The notes beneath the pieces are model-generated. The model saw only the letters and a list, made by a program, of their open reading frames with translations. It did not search any database and was not told the origin of the DNA. From contig JACCXH010000056.1 in NCBI GenBank assembly GCA_013697245.1, forward strand, positions 1 through 64,000: DNA of 64,000 nucleotides, given 5' to 3'. Shown in pieces: positions 34,041 through 43,177 of the stretch. This DNA comes from Bacteroidota bacterium. GTDB taxonomy: Bacteria > Bacteroidota > Bacteroidia > B-17B0 > Aurantibacillaceae. The stretch's first letter is position 1. Each line of letters starts with the position of its first letter. The position numbers were made by a program, and so were the translations under genes.

Positions 34041-34094
34041 GGCGTAAAGTTAGTTAATTATAAGTTTGTATGGTATCTTTACATCGCAATATTA

Positions 34095-35153
34095 ATGGCA
34101 AAAAAAGACATACGCGCACTATCGGTTGATCAATTGGCAGACTTGTTCAAAGAGATCAACGAACCGGCTTTTAGGGCAAAGCAGGTGTATGATTGGCTAT
34201 GGGCAAAAAGCTCGGTAGATTTTGATCAAATGTCGAACCTTTCAAAAAAATTAAGAGATTATTTAAATACCAATTTTGCCATTAATGCGGTGCAAATTAG
34301 TGAGCTTCAGGTAAGCTCCGACAGGACCATAAAATGCGCCATGCGTCTGCACGATAATTATGTAGTAGAAAGTGTTCTTATCCCTCATCAAACACGTTTT
34401 ACAGCTTGTATCTCATCGCAGGTTGGCTGTAGTTTAACCTGCAAATTTTGCGCAACCGGTAAATTAAAACGTATGCGTAATTTAAATGCAGATGAAATTT
34501 ACGACCAGGTTGTTCTAGTAAAAAATACTGCTATGGAGCGTTACAAATCTCCACTCACCAATATTGTTTATATGGGCATGGGCGAGCCTTTGTTGAACTA
34601 TAACGAAGTTATGAGATCGGTAGAAAAAATTACAAGCCCAAAAGGTTTGGGTATGGCCGCCAAACGCATTACTGTGTCAACAGCCGGTGTGGCAAAAATG
34701 ATCACCAAACTTGGAGATGATAATGTGAAGTTTCATTTGGCTTTATCATTGCATGCTGCAAGCGATGAAAAAAGAAACCACATTATGCCCATTAACGAAA
34801 CCAATTCGTTAGAGAATTTAGCGGCATCATTAAACTATTTTATTGATAAGACCGGCACGCGGCCTACTTTTGAATACATTGCCTTTAAAGATTATAACGA
34901 TTCGATACAGGATGCTCAGGACCTTGTGAACTTTTGCAAAAAGGTAAAAAGCAAAGTTAATATTATTGAATATAACCCTATTGATGATGGGGAGTTTAAA
35001 CAAACTACCCGCGACCGGTTAAAGGCTTTTACCGACCACTTAGAAAAAAACGGAATTATATGTAATGTACGTCATAGTCGAGGTAAAGACATTGATGCAG
35101 CCTGTGGCCAGCTGGCAAATAAAAATAAACTGGCTATGGAACAATTAAAATAA
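34095..35153 (+). CDS. rlmN: 23S rRNA (adenine2503-C2)-methyltransferase
   Basis: 352 residues. The radical SAM motif CSLTCKFC (Cys112, Cys116, Cys119) and the catalytic Cys in IDAACGQLA near the C-terminus define RlmN. GMGEPLLNYNEV and VSTAGVAKMI are family blocks. It methylates A2503 of 23S rRNA and also A37 of some tRNAs. A variant -7 box (TATCTTTA, 34074) precedes the ATG by 13 bases. Confidence 0.96.
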   Translation: MAKKDIRALSVDQLADLFKEINEPAFRAKQVYDWLWAKSSVDFDQMSNLSKKLRDYLNTNFAINAVQISELQVSSDRTIKCAMRLHDNYVVESVLIPHQTRFTACISSQVGCSLTCKFCATGKLKRMRNLNADEIYDQVVLVKNTAMERYKSPLTNIVYMGMGEPLLNYNEVMRSVEKITSPKGLGMAAKRITVSTAGVAKMITKLGDDNVKFHLALSLHAASDEKRNHIMPINETNSLENLAASLNYFIDKTGTRPTFEYIAFKDYNDSIQDAQDLVNFCKKVKSKVNIIEYNPIDDGEFKQTTRDRLKAFTDHLEKNGIICNVRHSRGKDIDAACGQLANKNKLAMEQLK

Positions 35154-35175
35154 AAAGTTTAAATTTAAGACCATT

Positions 35176-36153
35176 GTGTCTAAAGCAATAAACGAAATAA
35201 AACAACCGGTAGCTGAACATATACTGGCCTTTGAAGAAAAATTCAAAGATGCCATGAAAAGTTCTGTGCCCTTACTTGATAAAATTACCAACTACATTGT
35301 AAAACGAAAAGGCAAACAGATACGCCCGCTATTTGTTTTTTTAAGTGCGCAAAATACCGGTACTATAAATGAGAGTACTTACCGCGCCGCCGCATTAATA
35401 GAATTATTGCATACGGCTACATTGGTGCATGATGACGTGGTGGATGATAGCAACGAGCGACGTGGTTTTTTTAGTGTGAATGCTTTATTCAAAAATAAGA
35501 TTGCCGTTTTAATTGGTGATTTTTTATTATCAAAAGGTTTATTACTTTCGTTAGACAATAACGATTTTCATTTATTAAAAATTGTTAGTAATGCCGTGCG
35601 CGAAATGAGCGAGGGCGAACTGCTGCAAATAGAAAAAGCAAGAAGGCTTGACATTTCGGAAGAAATTTATTTTGAAATCATCACCAAAAAAACAGCTACA
35701 TTAATTGCGGCCTGTTGCGCGGCGGGAGCAGCTTCGGTAAGCGACGATCAAAAAATAATTGAGTTGACAAAAGATTTTGGCACATTAACCGGTATTGCTT
35801 TCCAGATAAAAGACGATCTGTTTGATTATGGTAATGATGAGCAAATTGGCAAACCAACCGGCATTGATATTAAAGAGAAGAAAATGACACTGCCTTTAAT
35901 TTATGCTTTGAACAATTGCAGTTGGTTAGAGAAACGGAAAGTGATCAACATTATTAAAAATCATAACGAAGAAAGCGACCAGGTAAAATTGGTAATTGAT
36001 TTTGTGATTGAAAAAGGTGGTATTGCCTACGCTAATAAAATAATGCACGAGTATAAGAATAAGGCCCTGGAGGTATTATCAAAACTACCAAAAAACCCGG
36101 CAAGAGATAGTTTAGAGCGTTTATTGATCTATGCCATTGAAAGAAAAAATTAA
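35176..36153 (+). CDS. Polyprenyl diphosphate synthase
   Basis: 325 residues from a GTG start. The two Asp-rich metal-binding motifs are present: DDVVDDS (first) and DDLFDYG (second), with GKQIRPLFVFLSA and GDFLLSKG between. Medium-to-long-chain trans-prenyl transferases of this type make the side chain of menaquinone. The product chain length cannot be judged reliably. It lies 22 nt after rlmN. Confidence 0.93.
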   Translation: MSKAINEIKQPVAEHILAFEEKFKDAMKSSVPLLDKITNYIVKRKGKQIRPLFVFLSAQNTGTINESTYRAAALIELLHTATLVHDDVVDDSNERRGFFSVNALFKNKIAVLIGDFLLSKGLLLSLDNNDFHLLKIVSNAVREMSEGELLQIEKARRLDISEEIYFEIITKKTATLIAACCAAGAASVSDDQKIIELTKDFGTLTGIAFQIKDDLFDYGNDEQIGKPTGIDIKEKKMTLPLIYALNNCSWLEKRKVINIIKNHNEESDQVKLVIDFVIEKGGIAYANKIMHEYKNKALEVLSKLPKNPARDSLERLLIYAIERKN

Positions 36154-36169
36154 TTTTACTTTTTTAATA

Positions 36170-36676
36170 ATGAAAAAAATAGCTTTTATAATTTCGCCTG
36201 TTTTAATGTTGTTTCTTTTTTGCTGCCACACTAAAACTGAAACCACAGAAACTTTGGTTAACGATCATGTAGCCGATTCAATTTCAAAACAACAACAAAA
36301 GATAGTTACTGATTCTTTAAAAAAGAAAAACCCTTTGTTGATCGTGCCGCCTGATAGTAGTTATACCGGCGAATACATTGATAAATACGATAATGGCATT
36401 ACTAAATTTAAAGGGATTTTTCGTTTTGGCAAACGCCATGGCCAGTGGATGTCGTTTTACCCAACAGGTATTGCCTGGAGCGAATTACATTATGATAAAG
36501 GTTTGCGCGAAGGTTTGAACATTGCTTATTTTGAAGATGGAAAAAAGCGCTATGAAGGCTATTATAAAAAAGATGTACGTGATAGCGTTTGGCAATATTA
36601 CGACTCTATCGGAAATCTTGCCGAAAAAGTATTGTTTAAGAATGATAAGGTTGTAAAAAAACTGCCGTTGAAATAA
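36170..36676 (+). CDS. YwqK/MORN-type repeat lipoprotein
   Basis: 168 residues from the ATG at 36170. This start gives a lipoprotein signal with lipobox FLFCC, whereas an upstream in-frame start would bury it. The C-terminal half has MORN-like antitoxin-type repeats (YDNGITKFKGIFRFGKRHGQW, YPTGIAWSELHYDKGLREG, YFEDGKKRYEGYYKKDVRD). Many Bacteroidota have such surface or periplasmic repeat proteins. Partner and role unknown. Confidence 0.8.
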   Translation: MKKIAFIISPVLMLFLFCCHTKTETTETLVNDHVADSISKQQQKIVTDSLKKKNPLLIVPPDSSYTGEYIDKYDNGITKFKGIFRFGKRHGQWMSFYPTGIAWSELHYDKGLREGLNIAYFEDGKKRYEGYYKKDVRDSVWQYYDSIGNLAEKVLFKNDKVVKKLPLK

Positions 36677-36680
36677 TTAT

Positions 36681-37685
36681 TTATTTCCCGCTTTTACTGC
36701 CATCATAAGCCCATTTTAAATAAACAGAGCCCCAGGTAAAACCTCCGCCAAATGCAGCTAAGATAATGGTATCGCCTTTTTTAAGCTGTTTTTCGTAATC
36801 CCAAAGTAAAAGCGGTATAGTGCCGGCCGTTGTGTTGCCATAACGTTCAATATTCATCATTACCTTTTCAGAGCCAATACCCATGCGCTTTGCTGTAGCG
36901 TCAATAATACGTTTATTTGCCTGGTGAGCGGCCAACCATGTAACATCTTTATCTGTTAAATTATTTTTAAGCATTATTTCTGCACTTACCTCAGCCATAT
37001 TATAAACAGCGTGTTTAAAAACAGCTTGTCCTTCCTGGTAAACAAAATGCATTTTATTATCTACTGTTTCGTGGCTTGCAGGTCTTAACGATCCGCCGGC
37101 CTTCATATGTAAATGTGTGCAGCCGTTACCGTCTGCGTGTAAAATAAAATCTTTTATGCCAACATCTTCTGTAGATGGTTCTAACAAAACCGCACCTGCT
37201 CCGTCTCCGAATATTACACAGGTAGTTCTGTCTGTATAATCTATAATTCGGCTCATGGTATCGGCACCTACAATTACTACTTTTTTATAACGACCGGTTT
37301 CAATAAACTGTGCGCCTGTTGTTAATGCGTAAATAAAGCCGGAACAAGCGGCGCCAATATCAAAAGTGCAAATATTTTTAGCGCCTACTTTTGCAGCAAT
37401 TAAGTTGGCCGTTGCAGGAAATACCATGTCGGGCGTAACGGTTGCGCAAATTAAAAGATCTATTTCTTTAGGATCGATGCCTCTTTTTTTACATAATAAT
37501 TTTACCGCTTCAGCTCCCATATCAGAGGTTGCTTTAGTAGGGTCTTTCTCAATATGCCGTTGTTTAATACCGGTGCGGGTAGTTATCCATTCATCGGTAG
37601 TATCAATGATTTTTTCCATATCGGCATTGGTTACAATGTTCTCCGGCAAAAAGCCTGCTACTGCGGTTATGGCGGCTCTAATCAT
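36681..37685 (-). CDS. fabH: 3-oxoacyl-ACP synthase III
   Basis: 334 residues. Catalytic Cys114 in IGAACSGFIYAL, His in AAHQANKRI and Asn in GNTTAGTIPLLL form the triad. It starts fatty acid synthesis by condensing acetyl-CoA (or branched acyl-CoA) with malonyl-ACP. The ATG overlaps the plsX stop, and plsX/fabH adjacency is conserved across bacteria. Confidence 0.96.
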   Translation of the reverse strand: MIRAAITAVAGFLPENIVTNADMEKIIDTTDEWITTRTGIKQRHIEKDPTKATSDMGAEAVKLLCKKRGIDPKEIDLLICATVTPDMVFPATANLIAAKVGAKNICTFDIGAACSGFIYALTTGAQFIETGRYKKVVIVGADTMSRIIDYTDRTTCVIFGDGAGAVLLEPSTEDVGIKDFILHADGNGCTHLHMKAGGSLRPASHETVDNKMHFVYQEGQAVFKHAVYNMAEVSAEIMLKNNLTDKDVTWLAAHQANKRIIDATAKRMGIGSEKVMMNIERYGNTTAGTIPLLLWDYEKQLKKGDTIILAAFGGGFTWGSVYLKWAYDGSKSGK

Positions 37686-38623
37686 TACTGAAATGTTTGT
37701 TGTATTTTTTCGGTTAGTTTAACATCCACAAGATCTTTAGCAAGTACTAACGAGTTTCTAAATGCTAATGGGCTTGATATACCGTGACAAATAATAACGT
37801 TGGAATTGATTCCCAAAATTGGGGTGCCGCCGTATAATTCATAATTGAATTTATCAAAATATTCATTATCGATCTTCAATTTTTTACTTACTGTATAAAA
37901 TGCTTCGGCCATTTTAAGAACGACATTTCCGACAAATCCTTCGCACACTACAACATCTGCTTTATCCTTAAAAATATCACCACCTTCAATGTTTCCTACA
38001 AAATTAAAATCCTTTGAGTCTTTCATTAAAGAGTGTGTTGCCTGGGCTACAAGATTTCCTTTTTCAGGCTCTTCGCCAATGTTCAATAAAGCAACTTTAG
38101 GATCTTTTATTTTATAAATTTCTTTTGCAAGAATAGAGCCTAAGATACCAAATTGATATAATACATCGGGCTTGCAATCAGCATTAGTGCCCACATCCAG
38201 GATCAACCCAAAGCCGCCCTTCTCTTTAGGCATGATAGAGGTTATACAAGGACGAATAACGCCAGGTACTGCCTTTACTGTGAACATAGAGCCTACAAGC
38301 ATGGCCCCGGTATTGCCCGCGCTGATAAAAGCATCCAGTTGGGATTCTTTTAAAAGCTTAAATCCAAGATTTATAGTGCTGTTTGGTTTTTGAGAAAATG
38401 CTTTTGTAGGGTGCTCGCCCATTTCAATAACTTCTGTGGTGTGCACATAATCAAACGTATCCGGGTTAACACCCTTTTCTTTGAAATATGCCTGCGCAAC
38501 ACTGCTGTCGCCAATTAATACTATTCTAGCATGCGCAGGAAGTTCTTTAGCCGCCAATATGGCCCCCTCCAAACAATTGTTTGGAGCAAAGTCACCACCT
38601 AAAATGTCAAAGCCAATTTTCAT
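37685..38623 (-). CDS. plsX: Phosphate acyltransferase PlsX
   Basis: 312 residues. GFDILGGDFAPNNCLEGAILA at the start, EVIEMGEHPTKAFSQKPNS, FISAGNTGAML and VGNIEGGDIF match PlsX, which makes acyl-phosphate from acyl-ACP for phospholipid synthesis. In the usual order it directly follows rpmF. Here a histidine kinase gene lies between them. Confidence 0.96.
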   Translation of the reverse strand: MKIGFDILGGDFAPNNCLEGAILAAKELPAHARIVLIGDSSVAQAYFKEKGVNPDTFDYVHTTEVIEMGEHPTKAFSQKPNSTINLGFKLLKESQLDAFISAGNTGAMLVGSMFTVKAVPGVIRPCITSIMPKEKGGFGLILDVGTNADCKPDVLYQFGILGSILAKEIYKIKDPKVALLNIGEEPEKGNLVAQATHSLMKDSKDFNFVGNIEGGDIFKDKADVVVCEGFVGNVVLKMAEAFYTVSKKLKIDNEYFDKFNYELYGGTPILGINSNVIICHGISSPLAFRNSLVLAKDLVDVKLTEKIQQTFQ

Positions 38624-38717
38624 ATGCGTTTACGCGTTAAAACTAATTTTTAACAAACTACAATAATACAATTTTATACGCTTAAATTCACCCAAAAGCG
38701 TTTGAATTATTAATAAT

Positions 38718-39971
38718 TTAATTGTTGGGGAAATTGATCTCGATTTTTGCCCCATTATTATTGGTAAATAAAACTTTACCTTCTATTTGATCAGTAAGCG
38801 ATTTTATCAAAACAATGCCTAAAGAACTGGTTTCCAAATCAGTATTAAAATCTTTCGTAAAACCATCGCCCGAATCTTTTACGATTAAAGAAACGAAATG
38901 ATTGCTTTTTTTAATAGAGATAAAAAATTTATTGTTTTGTTTGGCCGTATCTTTAAAGCCATATTTAATGCTATTGGTTACTATTTCATTTAAGATAAGC
39001 CCTAAGGGAATTGACAGGTTTATTGAAATATCAATAGCGTCATAAATTTCCTCAATTTCTACGTTTTCTTTTAAATGATAGGAATTAAATAATTCTGCTA
39101 TTAGTTGGGAGGAGTATTTACCAAGATCGATCTTTTTAAATTCAGGATTTTTAAAAAGCATTTTATGTACGAGGGCCATACTCATGATCCTGTTCTTAGT
39201 TTCGCTTATGATCTGTTTTGCTTCTTTATTGTTGATGGCGTCTTCCTGTAAATTAAGCAGGCCCGAAATAATAGCCAAATTATTTTTTACACGGTGATGT
39301 AATTCTGCCAACAATATTTCTTTTTCTTTAAGTGAAAGCTTAACCTCTGCCTTTGTTTTTTCGATATCCTTTAATTGCACAATTATCTCTTTATTTTGAT
39401 TAAAGATGGTTTTGTTCAACAAAAAAGTTAGTAGTCCTGTAAGAAAAATAGAAAGAAAAACATCGTAATACCAAATTATTTTTATTTGTGATGACTCTAT
39501 GTTCTTGATCTGCCAGTCGGGTAGATCTATGATTAAACTTAAGGCAAAAAAAACCAAACAAACCATAAAGTGAAACAACGACCATTTATCAATTCGCGAA
39601 GGGTTGTTTAATAAAACGATGCTTACAATTACCGGAAAATAAAAAAGATAGGTACCGGTTTCGGGCGGGTAATATTCGCCAATAAAAAATAAAGAGAAAT
39701 TCACATTTAAAGTAAAGAGGGCAAAAGCTATATCAACATATTTTTTATAGCTTAAAAAAAGTGAAACAGCTGCCATTATCATAAAAACAAGCTCAGCAAC
39801 TATCGGAAAATTATCCCGGATGAAAAACCAATTGGTAAGGCCTATGAGTAAAAATAAAATTACAACCAGGTTTAAGAGGTTGACACTTTTAACACGTCTT
39901 TTGTGATGAAAAGATTGATCCTGTTGTACTCCAAAATCAAGTACCTGAAAAAAAAGTGCCTTTAAGTTCAT
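38718..39971 (-). CDS. Membrane sensor histidine kinase (HisKA_2/HWE type)
   Basis: 417 residues. Six or more hydrophobic segments (about 32-190) replace a periplasmic sensor domain. A coiled linker leads to the phosphoacceptor block ELHHRVKNNLAIISGLLNLQ (His226) and a HATPase domain with N-box NEIVTNSIKYGF and DSGDGF. This subfamily is common in Bacteroidota and often signals through a response regulator encoded elsewhere. None is in the window. Its position between rpmF and plsX is unusual. Confidence 0.9.
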   Translation of the reverse strand: MNLKALFFQVLDFGVQQDQSFHHKRRVKSVNLLNLVVILFLLIGLTNWFFIRDNFPIVAELVFMIMAAVSLFLSYKKYVDIAFALFTLNVNFSLFFIGEYYPPETGTYLFYFPVIVSIVLLNNPSRIDKWSLFHFMVCLVFFALSLIIDLPDWQIKNIESSQIKIIWYYDVFLSIFLTGLLTFLLNKTIFNQNKEIIVQLKDIEKTKAEVKLSLKEKEILLAELHHRVKNNLAIISGLLNLQEDAINNKEAKQIISETKNRIMSMALVHKMLFKNPEFKKIDLGKYSSQLIAELFNSYHLKENVEIEEIYDAIDISINLSIPLGLILNEIVTNSIKYGFKDTAKQNNKFFISIKKSNHFVSLIVKDSGDGFTKDFNTDLETSSLGIVLIKSLTDQIEGKVLFTNNNGAKIEINFPNN

Positions 39972-40007
39972 TGCAACTATAGAGAAAGCCGCAATATAGT
40001 AAAAATA

Positions 40008-40037
40008 TAAAAAGCAGGTAATATTACCTGCTTTTTA
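40008..40037 (-). terminator. Terminator downstream of rpmF
   Basis: 24-bp perfect palindrome (AAAGCAGGTAAT 40011-40022 with ATTACCTGCTTT 40023-40034), with T-rich sequence on the downstream side for the minus strand. It separates the ribosomal unit from the histidine kinase gene. Confidence 0.8.
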
Positions 40038-40061
40038 ATAAAATATATAAGTAGTGATCTA

Positions 40062-40244
40062 CTATGCTTTTTCCATTACCACTTTACCTTTGTAGTAAAG
40101 TTTTCCTTCAAACCAATGTGCGCGGTGCATTAAATGCGCTTCGCCGGTGGTTGAATCTTTTGAAATTGTCATAGCTGTTGCTTTGTATGTTGCACGACGT
40201 GAGTCTCTACGTGAACGGGATAGTTTTCGTTTTGGATTTGGCAT
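40062..40244 (-). CDS. rpmF: 50S ribosomal protein bL32
   Basis: 60 residues. [19 protein letters not shown] is the standard bL32 N-terminus, and the length is normal. The zinc-ribbon Cys residues found in some L32 proteins are absent, so this is a Cys-minus form. It follows yceD by 10 nt, the common yceD-rpmF arrangement. Confidence 0.97.
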   Translation of the reverse strand: MPNPKRKLSRSRRDSRRATYKATAMTISKDSTTGEAHLMHRAHWFEGKLYYKGKVVMEKA

Positions 40245-40254
40245 GATTTCTAAA

Positions 40255-40788
40255 TTAATTTTTATTAATGTTTTTTAATTTTTCCCATAAGGGGTTATTC
40301 TTATTTTCCGTTTCGCTTTCATCCGAATTGGAAGTTAAACTATCCAGCTTGTCTTTTGTTTCGTAATCGCATTTAAACTCTTCTTCATCGAGTTCGCATG
40401 GCACACGGCGCGCGGGAATAGCTAAAATAATGTATTCGTATAAATAGTGAGAGATCTCAAATTCTTCATCCCCTTCTTCAATAACTAAAATTTCGTCATT
40501 GCTTTCTTCAGGGTTACCGCGCTTTATTACCAACTTCTCTTTTCCTTCTATCGGAAAATCAAAACCTTTTAAACAACGGTCGCAATCTACTTTTACAGTT
40601 CCTTCAAATTCAAAATCCATTTGCAATAAATGGTTTTGTTTTGTAAGTACAGCTGTAACTTGTATATCGCCACTTTGCACTTCACTATTTTCAATCTTAC
40701 TAAAGAACTTATCGTTTACATCGAATTCAAATTCGTGTAAACCAACGGGTAAGCCTCCAAACTGTATTACGTACTCACTCTTGCCCAT
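40255..40788 (-). CDS. yceD: YceD/DUF177 family 23S rRNA accumulation protein
   Basis: 177 residues. The family core [18 protein letters not shown], with a Cys pair, and the second segment [13 protein letters not shown] are present. YceD homologues help accumulation of 23S rRNA and nearly always precede rpmF, as here. A strong promoter lies upstream. Confidence 0.92.
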   Translation of the reverse strand: MGKSEYVIQFGGLPVGLHEFEFDVNDKFFSKIENSEVQSGDIQVTAVLTKQNHLLQMDFEFEGTVKVDCDRCLKGFDFPIEGKEKLVIKRGNPEESNDEILVIEEGDEEFEISHYLYEYIILAIPARRVPCELDEEEFKCDYETKDKLDSLTSNSDESETENKNNPLWEKLKNINKN

Positions 40789-40810
40789 ACCTCTCTTTTA
40801 AAAAGGACTG

Positions 40811-40840
40811 CAAATATAGGTTTTTTGTTTGATATGCAAA
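40811..40840 (-). promoter_or_regulatory. Promoter of yceD-rpmF
   Basis: On the minus strand: TTTG (40840-40837), 18-base spacer, TATATTTG (40818-40811), a full Bacteroidota-type promoter. The sequence after it is nearly the same as that following the rpmH promoter. Confidence 0.75.
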
Positions 40841-40922
40841 ATATATTAACAATAAATGAAGGTCTTTAAGCCTCCTACTATAGCTATTGGGGCATTCTTC
40901 AAAAGAAAACTCCTTCATTATT

Positions 40923-40965
40923 AGTCTCCCTCTCCATTGGAGAACGACGGAAGAGTGAGGCTTTA
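40923..40965. repeat. Degenerate intergenic repeat
   Basis: AGTCTCCCTCTCCATTGGAG, followed after a few bases by GAGTGAGGCTTT, looks like a decayed copy of a CCCTCTCC...GGAGAGGG...GTGAGG element that I know as frequent in Bacteroidota genomes. The partial inverted arms (CTCCATTGGAG) are visible. Confidence 0.45.
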
Positions 40966-40968
40966 AAC

Positions 40969-41000
40969 AAAAAAGCCATCCTTTTACGGACGGCTTTTTT
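40969..41000 (-). terminator. Terminator of rpmH
   Basis: GCCATCC and GGACGGC arms (one A-C mismatch), a six-base loop and flanking runs of A and T, 23 bases downstream of the rpmH stop on the minus strand. Confidence 0.8.
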
Positions 41001-41023
41001 TAAACTATTTAAATGTAAATTAC

Positions 41024-41179
41024 TTATTTATGGGTTTTTTCGCTGCTAACAGTCAATTTTTTACGCCCACGGGAACGTCTTGCTGCTAATACACGGCGAC
41101 CGTTTGCCGATGCCATACGCTCTCTGAATCCATGTTTATTTTTTCTTTTACGTTGCGATGGTTGAAAGGTCCTTTTCAT
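41024..41179 (-). CDS. rpmH: 50S ribosomal protein bL34
   Basis: 51 residues beginning [18 protein letters not shown], then [20 protein letters not shown], the invariable bL34 sequence. It has a full promoter and a terminator, so it is transcribed alone. The usual neighbours rnpA and dnaA are absent. Confidence 0.98.
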   Translation of the reverse strand: MKRTFQPSQRKRKNKHGFRERMASANGRRVLAARRSRGRKKLTVSSEKTHK

Positions 41180-41222
41180 GATATTAAATATTTACTTGTT
41201 AATTACTTTTAAAAATGGATTG

Positions 41223-41253
41223 CAAATATAGCGGTAATTTTTATTTCGACAAA
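41223..41253 (-). promoter_or_regulatory. Promoter of rpmH
   Basis: On the minus strand: TTTG (41253-41250), 19-base spacer, TATATTTG (41230-41223), then GCAATCC. A textbook -33/-7 Bacteroidota promoter. Confidence 0.78.
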
Positions 41254-41325
41254 CTTTATTTAAAATTTAACCCAATTTAAAGGCCGTTATTACAATTTAA
41301 TGACATGTTAAGGGCTTTTATAGCT

Positions 41326-41333
41326 TAATTTTG
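41326..41333 (+). promoter_or_regulatory. -7 element of the ABC exporter gene
   Basis: TAATTTTG matches TAnnTTTG and lies 8 bases before the ATG, implying a very short 5' untranslated region. Confidence 0.55.
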
Positions 41334-41341
41334 CGTTTTTT

Positions 41342-43177
41342 ATGGCAAAACACCGTAGAGGGGGCGGCCCCACCAACAACGAGAACGATGAATTACCTAA
41401 GGCTAAGCTTAGTCTGGCTAACCTTAAAAAATCATTGCGTTTATTTGGCTACTTAAAAAGACAAAAATGGAAATTTTTAATGGGCATGGTCTTTTTGGTT
41501 GGAACAGCCTCTGTTGGCCTGTTATTTCCCGTAAAAGCCGGTGCGTTATTTGGGTTTTTTGATAGTAACCCCGCCAATTTAGCCGCAAACCAGAGCAAAT
41601 TAATGGGTCTTGGTATTACACTTTTAATTATTTTATTGATACAAGGCGTGTTTTCTTTTGGCAGGGTTTATTTTTTTACTTTGGTAACCGAAAATATTTT
41701 ACAAGGCTTACGCAACGATACGTTTAAACGTTTAATTCAAATGCCGATGGGTTTTTTCTCAAAGAACCAGGTAGCAGAATTAAGCAGTAGAATGGCTACG
41801 GATATAAACGTTATTTCAGAAGCTTTTACCGTAAATATTGCAGAGCTTATACGCCAAACAATTGTTGGTGTTGGCGGATTAGTTTTAATGGTGGTGCTTA
41901 CCAAATGGGAAATTGCGCGATGGTTTGTTTTTATAATTCCGCCACTTACCATAGTTTCTATTTTATTTGCAAAAAAAATAAGAAAATATTCAAAAGGCTT
42001 TCAGGATAAAATTGCAGAAGCAAGTGTAATTGTTGGCGAAGTGCTTTCGGGGATCTCTAATGTAAAAACCTTTACCAACGAAGCTTACGAGATAAAACGT
42101 TATACAGAAAAAACAGAGGACATTAAAATATTTGGTTTTAAATACGGTGTTTTTCGCGGAACGTTTTTTGCGTTTGTCATTACTTTTGTTTTTGGAACCG
42201 TGTTCTTCATTTTGTACATTATGGTGCAAATGGTAATGAACGGCAAATTAACATCAGAACAATTTGGCCAATTTTTAATGCTCGCGCTTTTTGTAGCAGG
42301 TTCTTTGGGCGGCTTACCCGAACAGGTTGCATCTATACAACGCGCACTTGGCGCTACCGACAGAGTATTTGAATTAATTGATAGTGATATTGAGGACATA
42401 GAATTATTTAAAGATAACGTTCCGGCAAAACGATCAAATGGAGAAATTGAATTTAAAAATGTGTCGTTTAATTATCCAACGCGTCCGGATTTTGATGTGC
42501 TTAAAGATATTTCATTTAAAGCCAGTGCCGGCGAAACGGTTGCGCTTGTGGGAAGCAGCGGCTCCGGTAAATCTACCATTGCTAGTTTGATCTTACGTTT
42601 TTATGATCCGCAAAAAGGAACAATTGAAGTAGATGGCGTTAACAGCAAAGACATTCAGCTAACTGAATTAAGAAAACAAATAGCTATTGTACCACAGGAT
42701 GTTATTTTATTTGCTGGAACAATAAAAGATAATATTGCTTACGGTAAACCAAACGCAACAGATGCTGAAATTGAAGAAGCAGCGCGTAAAGCCAATGCGT
42801 ACGATTTTGTTACTTCATTCCCCGATAAATTTAAAACATTGGTTGGCGAAAGAGGTATTCAACTCAGTGGTGGGCAAAGGCAACGTATTGCTATTGCACG
42901 CGCCGTATTAAAGAACCCAAGCATTTTAATTTTAGATGAAGCTACCAGCAGCTTAGATAGCGAAAGCGAACATTTAGTGCAGGAAGCCTTAGATAAATTA
43001 ATGGTAGGGCGCACCAGCATTGTTATTGCACATCGTTTAGCGACAATACGAAATGCCGATAAAATTGTGGTACTTCAGCATGGTCTTGTACAGGAAATTG
43101 GTCCGCACCAGCAATTAATTTTAAATGAAAAGGGTTTGTATCACAAACTGAGCAAAATGCAGTTTGAATTAAGTTAG
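41342..43177 (+). CDS. ABC transporter, fused permease and ATPase (MsbA/lipid exporter-like)
   Basis: 611 residues. Five to six membrane helices (about 45-320) are followed by a nucleotide-binding domain: Walker A GSSGSGKST near residue 400, signature LSGGQRQRIAIARA near 508, Walker B SILILDEATSS near 530 and H-loop in IVIAHRL. The half-transporter architecture dimerises to export lipids, peptides or drugs. Sequence alone cannot decide which. The last 9 nt overlap the convergent HAD gene. Confidence 0.93.
   Translation: MAKHRRGGGPTNNENDELPKAKLSLANLKKSLRLFGYLKRQKWKFLMGMVFLVGTASVGLLFPVKAGALFGFFDSNPANLAANQSKLMGLGITLLIILLIQGVFSFGRVYFFTLVTENILQGLRNDTFKRLIQMPMGFFSKNQVAELSSRMATDINVISEAFTVNIAELIRQTIVGVGGLVLMVVLTKWEIARWFVFIIPPLTIVSILFAKKIRKYSKGFQDKIAEASVIVGEVLSGISNVKTFTNEAYEIKRYTEKTEDIKIFGFKYGVFRGTFFAFVITFVFGTVFFILYIMVQMVMNGKLTSEQFGQFLMLALFVAGSLGGLPEQVASIQRALGATDRVFELIDSDIEDIELFKDNVPAKRSNGEIEFKNVSFNYPTRPDFDVLKDISFKASAGETVALVGSSGSGKSTIASLILRFYDPQKGTIEVDGVNSKDIQLTELRKQIAIVPQDVILFAGTIKDNIAYGKPNATDAEIEEAARKANAYDFVTSFPDKFKTLVGERGIQLSGGQRQRIAIARAVLKNPSILILDEATSSLDSESEHLVQEALDKLMVGRTSIVIAHRLATIRNADKIVVLQHGLVQEIGPHQQLILNEKGLYHKLSKMQFELS

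Noticed and set aside
36131-36169. Upstream in-frame start of the MORN-type lipoprotein
   Set aside because: It would place 13 polar residues before the lipoprotein signal peptide and overlaps the preceding gene; the ATG at 36170 is far better.
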